From: Chitinolyticbacter meiyuanensis
GTDB taxonomy: Bacteria; Pseudomonadota; Gammaproteobacteria; Burkholderiales; Chitinibacteraceae
Assembly: GCF_008033135.1 (NCBI RefSeq)
Contig: NZ_CP041335.1
Location: 1,741,925 to 1,805,924 of the forward strand
Reading direction: 5' to 3'
DNA length: 64,000 nucleotides
In this document: positions 42,154 through 51,787 of the stretch, piece after piece
Layout of the letters: every line of letters begins with the position of its first letter
Position numbering within the stretch: the stretch's first letter is position 1
Program-made: the position numbers and the translations under genes
Notes under the pieces: generated by a model
Database searches by the model: none
What the model was told of the DNA's origin: nothing
The model's input: only the letters and a program-made list of their open reading frames with translations

Positions 42154-43416
42154 TCAGGCGTCCTGCGTCTCGCGCGAGGTGTCGAAGATGATGAGCTGCG
42201 CATCGCCCGCGCCTTGGCGCACACGCCGTGCCCAGCAAGGATGGCTCTCGCCACGCTGCCGCTCGAACGGATGCGCTTCGAAGTCGCTGCACGCAAGCAG
42301 CGCTTCGGCATTGCCGGCGAAGGCCGACAGCGGTCGGCCGAGCACGCCGGACGGCGGTGTGTTCAACAGCAGGCAAGCGGCGAGATTGGCGAATTCGATA
42401 TTGCCGTCGCGTACCAGCATGAAGGGCTGTGGCAGCGCATCGGCCACCTCGCCGGAGAGCGGATCGTTGCCGGCAAGTGCGGCCTCGGCGGCCTTCACGT
42501 GCGAGATATCCATCGCGATCGACAGGATGTAGACCTCGCCATCGCGGATCAGCGGTTGCTTGATGATGTCGAACCAGTGGGTGCGGCCGTTGGCCAGCGT
42601 GTAGTGGTCGACGATGCGTACCGTCTCGCCTTTGTCCAGCACATCGGCATCACCGCTGGTGAAGGGCAGTTGCTGCTCGGCAAAGCCGGTATGCGACTGC
42701 ACCAGCAAATCGTGGCCCAGCGCGCTCTGCGTGGCTCGGTTCACCAGCAGGAAGCGGCCGTGCTTGTCGCGTACGAAGATCAGGCTGGGGCTGGAATCGA
42801 TGATCTGGTGCACAAACAGTTGCTGGTTGAACAGCGCTTCCTCGGTGGCCTTCATGTCCGAGACATCGCGGATCAGCGCGAGGCAATCCTTGCCCGACAG
42901 CGGCAACAGCCTTGCCTCGAAGGCGCGCTGCTCGTCTTGCTCACCAGCCGCCAGGCGGTATTCGAACTGCTGCGGCGCCTGGGTGCTTTGCACGGTGATC
43001 AGTGCTTCGAGGTACTGGCGCGAGACCCGTGCCGGCAGCAGGGCAGATAGCTTGGCACTGGTTTCTTCTGCACGCGGATGGCCGGGCACGTCGTTGGCGT
43101 TGAGCGCGGTGACGGCGCGCGTGGCGTAGTCGATGCGCCAGACGATGTCCGGAAGGCAGCGGGCGACGGTGTCGTCATTGGATGGGGCGAGGGCGGCGGC
43201 CTGCGCGGGGGCATGTTCCGGCTGCGGCGCGCGGCGCAAGGCAAGATGGATCAGGCCGAGTACAGCGAGGGCAATCCAGCCGTGCACCAGCCAGATACCA
43301 TTGCCGATCCGGTCGGCAGCCCACCACTGCAGCACGACGGCAGCCATCACGCAGGTTAGCAGCGCGAGGCCGAGCAGGGCGGTATCGAGGCGCGAGGGCG
43401 AGTTTTTGGGCACCAT
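42154..43416 (-). CDS. Membrane-anchored PAS-repeat protein without visible output domain
   Basis: A 420-residue protein. Two N-terminal membrane segments (about 11-31 and 40-60) are followed by about three PAS domains: about 84-190 (IVWRIDYATRAVTALN), 205-310 (IIDSSPSLIFVRDKHGRFLLVN then DISHVKAAE) and 325-400 (PFMLVRDGNIEFANLAA). No histidine kinase, GGDEF, EAL or methyl-accepting domain follows; the protein ends 20 residues after the last PAS. It may signal through another protein. The start is an ATG at 43416, with no strong ribosome binding site. Other sensor proteins of this shape are rare, so a truncation is also possible, though no frameshift remnant is seen downstream. Confidence 0.75.
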   Translation of the reverse strand: MVPKNSPSRLDTALLGLALLTCVMAAVVLQWWAADRIGNGIWLVHGWIALAVLGLIHLALRRAPQPEHAPAQAAALAPSNDDTVARCLPDIVWRIDYATRAVTALNANDVPGHPRAEETSAKLSALLPARVSRQYLEALITVQSTQAPQQFEYRLAAGEQDEQRAFEARLLPLSGKDCLALIRDVSDMKATEEALFNQQLFVHQIIDSSPSLIFVRDKHGRFLLVNRATQSALGHDLLVQSHTGFAEQQLPFTSGDADVLDKGETVRIVDHYTLANGRTHWFDIIKQPLIRDGEVYILSIAMDISHVKAAEAALAGNDPLSGEVADALPQPFMLVRDGNIEFANLAACLLLNTPPSGVLGRPLSAFAGNAEALLACSDFEAHPFERQRGESHPCWARRVRQGAGDAQLIIFDTSRETQDA

Positions 43417-43634
43417 GCCTGTTCAGGTCTTGTTTACGGCAATGAGTGGGACCAGTTTAGCCCGCTCGCTGCGACTTGGCGATGCATGTGTGATATTTGA
43501 TCCGCAAGCGATCCCCCGCCAAGCGTCGCTGTAAGCCGTGGGTACGGCAGAGCAGCGCGGCACAAGTCAGCAACCCGTTCGGACGGTGGCTGCAGACTAA
43601 TCTAAACAAAGTATTGGGAAATCGAGAGGAGTGC

Positions 43635-43711
43635 TGGCGGAGCGGACGGGACTCGAACCCGCGACCCCCGGCGTGACAGGCCGGTATTCTAACCAACTGA
43701 ACTACCGCTCC
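43635..43711 (-). tRNA. tRNA-Asp (GTC)
   Basis: A 77-base tRNA on the minus strand with encoded CCA (43635-43637). GGAGCGG pairs with CCGCTCC, the anticodon loop CTGTCAC carries GTC, and the T arm is GCGGG-TTCGAGT-CCCGT. It is nearly the same as E. coli tRNA-Asp. Confidence 0.97.
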
Positions 43712-43748
43712 GCAGCGGACTTTCAACGCACTCAGCAACGGGCGTTGC

Positions 43749-43824
43749 TGGTGGGTGGTGACGGGATCGAACCGCCGACATTCTGCGTGTAAGGCAGACG
43801 CTCTACCAACTGAGCTAACCACCC
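43749..43824 (-). tRNA. tRNA-Val (TAC)
   Basis: A 76-base tRNA on the minus strand with encoded CCA (43749-43751). The acceptor stem GGGTGGT pairs with ACCACCC, the anticodon loop CTTACAC carries TAC, and the T arm is intact. It is 37 bases upstream of tRNA-Asp and probably shares its transcript. Confidence 0.97.
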
Positions 43825-43994
43825 GCCGTCGAAAGAGGGCGCATTAAATCATGCGTTCCGAAGGGTGTCAACGAGTTACTGCAACATTTTTCCGTGAGCA
43901 TTGCTGCGACCCGCGCCATGCACCTACGGTAGTCAATGCGCGGGGCCTTGAGGTATAAATGCCCCTTTCTCGTACCTGAATTCGGCCCGTTCAC

Positions 43995-44879
43995 GTGAAC
44001 GTTCCCGCCTTTCTGCGCCTTCGTAATCGCACGCTAGTTACTGCGGCCGAACTGATTCTGGTGGTGGCCCTGTCCTGGCTACTGGCCGGTCTGTTCTGGC
44101 GCATTGCCGCGCCTTCTTCGCCCGATCTCAGGCTGTCGCAGCCGGCCGAGGCGCCGGTAGCCCGTTCCGGTGGCTGGATGAATGCGCCGGGCTGGTTTGG
44201 TCAGGCGCAAACCCAGCAGACGGCGGTCGCCAGCACCTTATCGATCAAGCTGGTGGCGGTGATTGCCGGTGGCGAAGGCTTCAGTGCTGCCATCTTCACT
44301 GGGGTCGGCCCTACCGCGCTGGCAGCCCGGCCCGGCGACGAGCTGCAACCGGGCGTCAAGTTGCTTGCGGTCGAGCGTGACCGGGCTCGCGTGGACAACG
44401 GCGGGCGCAGCGAGGACATCATGCTGGAAGGTCGTGAGCAAGCGGCGGCCATTCCTGCGGCAGGAAATACCATGCCCGCGCCATCCGGCGATACGCCGGC
44501 AGATGTGATCGCCAATGCCGAGGCCGCCGCCGTGGCCGCGCAGATGTCGCCACAGAGCGCAGCCACCGGTCCGCAGCTCAAGGTGACGCGCGGCGTGATG
44601 GCAGAGGCGATGCAGGGACTCAATATCGCCGACTGGAACAAGGGCCTGGCTCCAGCACAGGGCGGTGGCATCCGTATCACCAACGCATCGACCCAGCCTT
44701 TTGCCAGCCTGCTACAGCTGCAGAATGGCGATGTGCTCAAGCAGGCCAACGGCCGTGCGCTCGGCGATGTCTCCGACATGTCGCTCGTCTACAGTCAGTT
44801 CAGCCAGCTGAACCAGGTGACGCTGCAGGTGCTGCGCAACGGCAGCCTCGTCAACCTGCAATATCAAATTCAACCGTAA
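43995..44879 (+). CDS. gspC: Type II secretion inner-membrane protein GspC
   Basis: A 294-residue protein with one N-terminal membrane segment (about 18-38). The homology region (LSIKLVAVIAGGEGFSAAIF, about 82-130) binds the secretin, and the C-terminal PDZ-like domain (about 220-290) has FASLLQLQNGDVLKQANGRAL. It couples the inner-membrane platform to GspD. The start is a GTG at 43995 without a good ribosome binding site. gspD follows 11 bases later. Confidence 0.9.
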   Translation: MNVPAFLRLRNRTLVTAAELILVVALSWLLAGLFWRIAAPSSPDLRLSQPAEAPVARSGGWMNAPGWFGQAQTQQTAVASTLSIKLVAVIAGGEGFSAAIFTGVGPTALAARPGDELQPGVKLLAVERDRARVDNGGRSEDIMLEGREQAAAIPAAGNTMPAPSGDTPADVIANAEAAAVAAQMSPQSAATGPQLKVTRGVMAEAMQGLNIADWNKGLAPAQGGGIRITNASTQPFASLLQLQNGDVLKQANGRALGDVSDMSLVYSQFSQLNQVTLQVLRNGSLVNLQYQIQP

Positions 44880-44890
44880 ACGGTAAACCG

Positions 44891-47029
44891 ATGACCCGAT
44901 TGCGCCCTCTCGTGCTTGCCCTGGCCCTGCTGGCCGCTACGCCCGCGTTCGCGGCCGACGACGAGGTCACGCTCAATTTCGTCAATGCGGATCTGGAGTC
45001 CACCATCAAGGCGGTCGGGCTGATTTCCGGCAAGAACTTCGTGCTCGATCCGCGGGTGAAGGGCACGGTGAACATCGTGTCGACCCAGCCGGTGAAGAAG
45101 AGTCAAGTATTCCCCATCCTGCTGTCGGCACTGCGTCAGCAAGGGTTTGCCGTGGTGGAGTCGGGCGGCACCGTCAAGGTGGTACCCGAGGCCGATGCCA
45201 AGCAGAACTACAGCGTGACGACCAAGCCGGGCAGCCGGGTCAGCGGCGATCGCATCATCACCCAGGTGTATCCGCTCAAGTACGAATCGGCCACGCAGCT
45301 GGTGCCGATCCTGCGACCGCTGATCACGCCAAACAACGCAATTTCCGCGTATCCGGCCGGCAATACGCTGGTGATCACCGATTATGCCGACAACATCCAG
45401 CGGCTCAACCGCATCGTCGACAGCATCGACGTGCCGCCGAGCTCGGATGTGTTTCCGATCCGGCTGCAGTATGCGTCGGCGGTGGACGTGGCGCAGACGG
45501 TTGGGCGGCTGATGCCCGAGGTCAATGTCTCCGGTGTGAACGCCGGTGCGCCGGCGCCCGAAGGCGTGCGCCGCAGCGCGGTGGTGCCGGACGTGCGCAG
45601 CAACAGCCTGCTGATCCGCAGCGAGACGGCGGTGCATGCGCAGCAGATCCGTCGCTTGGTCGAGACGTTGGACCAGCCCGGGGCGAGCGGCGGCAACATC
45701 AATGTGGTCTACCTGAAGAATGCCGAGGCGACCAAGCTCGCCGCCACGCTGAAGGGCATCCTCACCGGGCAGGACAGCGGTGTGGCGCAAAGCGCCGGGC
45801 TATCGCCGAATACCCCGAACACATCGGCGGGCGGCGCCAGCGGCAATGCGCAGGCCGCCACCACGTCGACCAATGCCAGCAGTGCACCGACTTCGACCGG
45901 CGCCAGCGTGCAGATCGGCGGCACCACCGTGCTGATCCAGGCCGACCCGATGACCAATTCGCTGATCATCACTGCGCCGGACAACATCTACAACAATCTG
46001 CGTTCTGTAATCGACAAGCTCGATGTGCGCCGCGCGCAGGTCTATGTGGAGGCGATGATCGCCGAGGTCAACGTCGGCAAGGTCGGTGAATTCGGCATCC
46101 AATGGATTCTGGCGGGGGGCACCGACATTGTCGGTGTCGGGCTCTCGGCGCTGGCGCCGACCTCGGCGGCCAACAACCTTGCCAACATCGCCAACTCCAT
46201 CCTGTCGGGCAGCCCCTCGGTGCCGAGCGGCTTCAACGTCGGCGTGCTCAATGCCAATCCACTCAAGGGCGAGACGCCGTCGCTGGGCGTGCTGGCCTCC
46301 GCGCTGCAGCGCACCGGCAACGCCAACATCCTCTCGACGCCCAACCTGATCACGCTGGACAACGAGGAAGCCAAGATCATGGTGGGGCAGAACATCCCCA
46401 TCATCACCGGCACACAATCGTCGACCGGCAGCAACCCCAACCCGTTCACCACCGTGGACCGTGAAGACATCGGCATCACGCTCAAAGTGCGTCCGCAGGT
46501 ATCGGAGGGGGGCACCATCACGATGAACGTGTATCAGGAGGTGTCGAGCATCGACGAATCGGTGAACACCTCCGGCTCCGGCATCGCCACCAAGAAACGC
46601 ACCATCGAATCCAAGGTGCTGGTCGACGATGGTCAGGTGCTGGTGTTGGGCGGCCTGATCGAGGACAAGCTTGCCAACAGCCAGGGCAAGGTGCCGGGGC
46701 TGGGCGACGTGCCATTGTTCGGCAATCTGTTCCGCTATGAATCGCGCGATTGGCAAAAGACCAACCTGATGATCTTCCTGCGCCCCTACATCCTGCGTGA
46801 TGGCAAGGCCAGCGAGGCGTTGTCGAACTCGCGCTACCAGTACCTGAAGGCGCAGCAGGAAGGCTTCCAGATCCCGCAACACCTGTTCCTGCCCGATCTG
46901 CCTGCCGTGCAGCTGCCGGACAAGCTACCGGCCGCTGGCACCTTCCCGGCCAAGCCGCCGGAACTGCATCCGGCGCCCGCACCGCAGCCGCCGGCTGACG
47001 CGGCTACGCCGGCGCCGGCCCAGCCATGA
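44891..47029 (+). CDS. gspD: Type II secretion secretin GspD
   Basis: A 712-residue outer-membrane secretin, the gate for secreted enzymes such as chitinase. A signal peptide (about 1-20) is followed by N0-N3 domains (VTLNFVNADLESTIKAV; VYPLKYESATQLVPILRPL) and the secretin core with VPGLGDVPLFGNLFRYES near residue 600. After a Gly/Asn/Ser-rich loop (about 300-335) the protein ends in a Pro/Ala-rich tail. The ATG at 44891 is 11 bases after gspC. Its stop overlaps the gspE start. Confidence 0.95.
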   Translation: MTRLRPLVLALALLAATPAFAADDEVTLNFVNADLESTIKAVGLISGKNFVLDPRVKGTVNIVSTQPVKKSQVFPILLSALRQQGFAVVESGGTVKVVPEADAKQNYSVTTKPGSRVSGDRIITQVYPLKYESATQLVPILRPLITPNNAISAYPAGNTLVITDYADNIQRLNRIVDSIDVPPSSDVFPIRLQYASAVDVAQTVGRLMPEVNVSGVNAGAPAPEGVRRSAVVPDVRSNSLLIRSETAVHAQQIRRLVETLDQPGASGGNINVVYLKNAEATKLAATLKGILTGQDSGVAQSAGLSPNTPNTSAGGASGNAQAATTSTNASSAPTSTGASVQIGGTTVLIQADPMTNSLIITAPDNIYNNLRSVIDKLDVRRAQVYVEAMIAEVNVGKVGEFGIQWILAGGTDIVGVGLSALAPTSAANNLANIANSILSGSPSVPSGFNVGVLNANPLKGETPSLGVLASALQRTGNANILSTPNLITLDNEEAKIMVGQNIPIITGTQSSTGSNPNPFTTVDREDIGITLKVRPQVSEGGTITMNVYQEVSSIDESVNTSGSGIATKKRTIESKVLVDDGQVLVLGGLIEDKLANSQGKVPGLGDVPLFGNLFRYESRDWQKTNLMIFLRPYILRDGKASEALSNSRYQYLKAQQEGFQIPQHLFLPDLPAVQLPDKLPAAGTFPAKPPELHPAPAPQPPADAATPAPAQP

Positions 47030-48486
47030 GTCGGCTGGTTCCCTACCACTACGCGCGCGATCGCGGGGTGGTCGATCTGGCGCAGGGCGAGGCCGATGTC
47101 GACGTACTGATGAAGCGCGGTGCCGATCTTGGCGCACTGGCCGAGCTGCGCCGCGTTGCCGGCAAACCGCTCAACGTCGCAGTGGTCGACGCTGCCGAGT
47201 ACGACGCTCGGGTGTCCGCACTGTTCAGCGACGGCGAGCGTGCCAGCGCTACCGTGGTGGGCGACATCGAGGGCGATATCGATCTTTCCCGTTTGGCGCA
47301 GGACATTCCCGAGGTCGAGGACTTGATGGAGACGGCAGATGACGCCCCCATCATCCGCTTGATCAACGCCTTGTTGACCGAGGCACTACGCGAGAACGCC
47401 TCCGACCTGCACATTGAGCCGTTCGAGACACGCTCGGTGGTGCGTTTCCGCGTCGACGGCCAGTTGCGCGACGTGATCGAACCCAAGCGCGCGCTGCATG
47501 CCGCGCTGGTGTCGCGGATCAAGGTGATGGCGGGGCTCGACATCGCCGAGAAGCGCTTGCCACAGGATGGCCGCATCACCTTGCGCGTGGCTGGCCGGCC
47601 GGTCGACGTGCGGGTATCTACGCTGCCCACCGGCCACGGCGAGCGCGCCGTGCTGCGCTTGCTGGACAAATCTGCAGGTCGGCTCAATCTGGAAAAGCTC
47701 GGCATGATCGGTGACACGCTGTTGCGGCTGGAGGCGCTGCTGGCGCAGCCGCACGGCATCATTCTCGTCACCGGGCCGACCGGCTCGGGCAAGACCACTA
47801 CGCTCTATGCGGCACTGTCACGCATGGACGCGACCAGCAGCAACATCATGACGGTGGAAGACCCGATCGAGTACGACCTCGATGGCGTGGGTCAAACCCA
47901 GGTCAACCCACGCATCGACATGAGCTTTTCCCGTGCACTGCGCGCCATCCTGCGCCAGGATCCGGACGTGATCATGATCGGTGAGATCCGCGACCTGGAA
48001 ACGGCGCAGATCGCCGTGCAGGCGTCGCTCACCGGTCACTTGGTGCTGGCGACGCTGCACACCAATGATGCTGCGAGTGCGGTAACGCGCCTGACCGACA
48101 TGGGGATCGAGCCGTTCCTGCTGGCGTCTTCCCTGCTGGGCGTGCTGGCGCAGCGGCTGGCGCGCCGGGTCTGTGCGGACTGCCGCGAGGCCTACGCGCC
48201 CGATGCTGGCGAGCAGGCCGAGCTTGGTGCGGCTGGCCCGGTCTACCGTGCCGTCGGCTGCCCGCAGTGCAATGGCAACGGCTATCGTGGCCGTACCGGT
48301 ATTTACGAGCTCTTCACTGTCGACGAGACCTTGCGCACGATGATTCACAACCAGGCGCCAGAACAGGAGCTCAAGCAGTATGCGTTGGGCCACGGCATGC
48401 GTAGCCTGCGTCAGGATGGTGTACGGCGGGTATTGGCCGGGGAAACCACGCTGGAAGAGGTGTGGCGAGTAACCCGCGACGCGTGA
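47026..48486 (+). CDS. gspE: Type II secretion ATPase GspE
   Basis: A 486-residue cytoplasmic ATPase that powers the pseudopilus. It has the N-terminal GspL-binding domain, Walker A GPTGSGKT (250-257), the Asp box MTVEDPIEYDL, the Walker B region DPDVIMIGEIRDLETA, and the tetracysteine zinc site (about 383-419, CADC and CPQC). It overlaps gspD by four bases (ATGA). GspF and later genes of the cluster are not in the window, which is unusual; a PilZ gene follows instead. Confidence 0.95.
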   Translation: MSRLVPYHYARDRGVVDLAQGEADVDVLMKRGADLGALAELRRVAGKPLNVAVVDAAEYDARVSALFSDGERASATVVGDIEGDIDLSRLAQDIPEVEDLMETADDAPIIRLINALLTEALRENASDLHIEPFETRSVVRFRVDGQLRDVIEPKRALHAALVSRIKVMAGLDIAEKRLPQDGRITLRVAGRPVDVRVSTLPTGHGERAVLRLLDKSAGRLNLEKLGMIGDTLLRLEALLAQPHGIILVTGPTGSGKTTTLYAALSRMDATSSNIMTVEDPIEYDLDGVGQTQVNPRIDMSFSRALRAILRQDPDVIMIGEIRDLETAQIAVQASLTGHLVLATLHTNDAASAVTRLTDMGIEPFLLASSLLGVLAQRLARRVCADCREAYAPDAGEQAELGAAGPVYRAVGCPQCNGNGYRGRTGIYELFTVDETLRTMIHNQAPEQELKQYALGHGMRSLRQDGVRRVLAGETTLEEVWRVTRDA

Positions 48487-48583
48487 GCCTTGCGGCTGGC
48501 GGTGGGCCGACGGCTGTCCGTGCAGGACGGCGCCGAAACGGGTATGGTAGGCGTCGATACATAAGAGAACGCTAACGCACATC

Positions 48584-48883
48584 ATGCCGCTGCCGAAGCA
48601 AGAACAGCGCAGTGCACTGCGCATCCCGATCGACTGCAAGGTCAAGATCCGTACGCTCGACTACGGGCCGCCGCACTACGGCGTGTGCACGGACTTGTCC
48701 GTGACGGGTATGACCATCCGCACGCTGTTCGTGCCGCGGCCGGATGAGGAATTCGAGGTCTACGTGATGTCGCCGGCTGGTCAGTCGCCGCTGTCGGCAC
48801 GGGTCAAGGTCAAGCGCTGCCACGAGATCGAGCGGGGCAAACTCTACGAACTGGGGCTCGCGATCGTCGAGATCCTTGGCTGA
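48584..48883 (+). CDS. PilZ-domain protein
   Basis: A 99-residue protein that is essentially a single PilZ domain. The cyclic-di-GMP binding signatures are RSALR (RxxxR, about residues 9-13) and DLSVTG (D/NxSxxG), with a following beta-barrel. Such proteins sense cyclic-di-GMP. It lies about 100 bases after gspE on the same strand and may be co-transcribed, hinting at cyclic-di-GMP control of secretion or motility (inference). The ATG at 48584 has only a weak site. A terminator follows. Confidence 0.85.
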   Translation: MPLPKQEQRSALRIPIDCKVKIRTLDYGPPHYGVCTDLSVTGMTIRTLFVPRPDEEFEVYVMSPAGQSPLSARVKVKRCHEIERGKLYELGLAIVEILG

Positions 48884-48892
48884 GCACCAAAC

Positions 48893-48921
48893 AAAAACCC
48901 GGCAGCATGGCCGGGTTTTTT
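48893..48921. terminator. Bidirectional terminator between pilZ and qmcA
   Basis: An 11-bp stem (48893-48903 with 48910-48920) with a 6-base loop, flanked by A and T runs. It ends the PilZ and QmcA-like genes, which converge. Confidence 0.85.
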
Positions 48922-48937
48922 ATCGCCGTTGCAACGG

Positions 48938-49879
48938 TTACCGGGGTTGCTGGCGGATCACCGAGGTAGCGGTGGCGACAAGGCCGGCGATGTCGGCGGC
49001 GTTGGTCGGCAGCAGCATGGTGTTGTTGGTCTTGGCGAGGTTGGCAAAGGCCGAGACGTACTGTTCGGCCACCTTCAGGTTCACCGCCTCGATGCCATTC
49101 TGATGGGCGATGGCCGAGGCCACGGCGGCAATCGCCTCGGCGTTGGCATGAGCCACCAAGCGCAGCGCTTCCGCCTCGCCGGTAGCACGGTTGATCGCAG
49201 CCTGCTTCTCGCCTTCGGATTCGTTGATGGCGGCCTGCATCTCGCCCTGCGAGCGCTGGATCGCGGCCTCACGCTCGCCGGTGGCGAGGTTGATCTGTTC
49301 CTGACGCAAACCCTCGGACTGGGCAATCCGGGCGCGCTTCTCGCGCTCTGCGGTGATCTGTGCCTGCATCGAGCGCAGGATTTCCGCTGGCGGCGTCAGA
49401 TCCTTGATCTCGTAACGCAGCACCTTCACGCCCCAACTGGCGGCGGCCTCGTCGAGCGCGGAGACGACAGCACGATTGATCTCATCGCGCTCCTCGAAGG
49501 TCTTGTCCAGCTCCAGCTTGCCGATCACCGAGCGCAGCGTGGTCTGCGCCAGCTGGGTGATGGCCATCACGTAGTCGCTGGCGCCGTAGGAGGCGAGCTT
49601 GGGATCGACCACCTGGAAGTACAGGATGCCGTCCACCTGCAGCTGCGTGTTATCCCGTGTGATGCAGACCTGGCTTGGCACATCCATCGGGATTTCCTTC
49701 AGGCTGTGCTTGTAAGCGATGCGATCGACAAAAGGAATGACGATGCGCAGGCCCGGTTCCAGCACATCGTGGAAGCGGCCGAGCCGCTCACGTATCCAGG
49801 CATTTTGTTGCGGGATGATCTTCAGCGTCTTGGCAACGAAGATGACGACGATGACGAGCAGCGTGATGGCAAAGGTCAT
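48938..49879 (-). CDS. qmcA: SPFH/stomatin-like membrane protein, QmcA-like
   Basis: A 313-residue protein with one N-terminal membrane segment (about 3-16) and an SPFH domain (about 24-190: VLEPGLRIVIPFVDRI, ITRDNTQLQVDGILYFQV). A coiled coil rich in Glu, Gln and Arg runs from about 190 to 260, with a low-complexity GEREAAIQRSQGEMQAAINE repeat pattern. Such proteins form membrane microdomains and scaffold proteases. It is downstream of the NfeD-like gene, the usual partner. Confidence 0.9.
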   Translation of the reverse strand: MTFAITLLVIVVIFVAKTLKIIPQQNAWIRERLGRFHDVLEPGLRIVIPFVDRIAYKHSLKEIPMDVPSQVCITRDNTQLQVDGILYFQVVDPKLASYGASDYVMAITQLAQTTLRSVIGKLELDKTFEERDEINRAVVSALDEAAASWGVKVLRYEIKDLTPPAEILRSMQAQITAEREKRARIAQSEGLRQEQINLATGEREAAIQRSQGEMQAAINESEGEKQAAINRATGEAEALRLVAHANAEAIAAVASAIAHQNGIEAVNLKVAEQYVSAFANLAKTNNTMLLPTNAADIAGLVATATSVIRQQPR

Positions 49880-49903
49880 GGCAGGTTTCCGTGTTGTCGT
49901 CGT

Positions 49904-50329
49904 TTAGTGGGCGGGCGGGATGGGGGAGAGCTGCAGCGTGGTGCCGCGCAGCGCCACGATATAGAGCACGGCCGGGCGCGGCTCGGCGGTGGCGGCAAGC
50001 TCGCCGTCCCAGTGCGAACCGCGATAGCGCACGCGCACGTGCGTATCGTCCTTCCAGGTTTCGACTTCGACACGCTGTCCCACATCGTAGGCCGGCTCGG
50101 TACGGGTGAGATGGGGCTGCCGGCGTTTCCAGCGGCGCAGCAGTGCGACGGCGGCGAGGGCGCAGAGCGCAGCGAGCACGATCTGGCCGGCCAGCGGTAC
50201 CTTCAGCCACGCCGCGAATGCCCCGGCGAGGAAGCCGCCGGCGATGGCCAGCAGATAGAACGTACCGGACACCAGTTCCAGCCCGACCAGCACGAGGGCG
50301 AGCACCAGCCAAGCGCTCAGTTCAGTCAT
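49904..50329 (-). CDS. NfeD-like membrane protein
   Basis: A 141-residue protein with about three hydrophobic segments and a C-terminal OB-like domain (about 80-141, YDVGQRVEVETWKDDTHVRV). It is the short NfeD type, which lacks the N-terminal protease, and associates with stomatin-like proteins at the inner membrane. The ATG at 50327-50329 was chosen at the first hydrophobic segment. The qmcA-like gene follows after 24 bases on the same strand. Confidence 0.85.
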   Translation of the reverse strand: MTELSAWLVLALVLVGLELVSGTFYLLAIAGGFLAGAFAAWLKVPLAGQIVLAALCALAAVALLRRWKRRQPHLTRTEPAYDVGQRVEVETWKDDTHVRVRYRGSHWDGELAATAEPRPAVLYIVALRGTTLQLSPIPPAH

Positions 50330-50380
50330 CGTTGCATTCCATACGAGAGTTAGGATGGCAGCATAGCCGATCAGGCACGA

Positions 50381-50408
50381 AAATAAAAAAGCGCGCCGGG
50401 TGGCGCGC
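50381..50408 (-). terminator. Terminator of serS
   Basis: A 7-bp GC-only stem (50391-50397 with 50402-50408) and 4-base loop, followed on the minus strand by a T-rich tail. It lies about 20 bases after the serS stop. Confidence 0.85.
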
Positions 50409-50429
50409 CTTTCTGTTTCATCGGCTGGA

Positions 50430-51761
<1,332 letters not shown>

Positions 51762-51787
51762 TTAACCGAAAGGCGCCGCCAAGCTGC

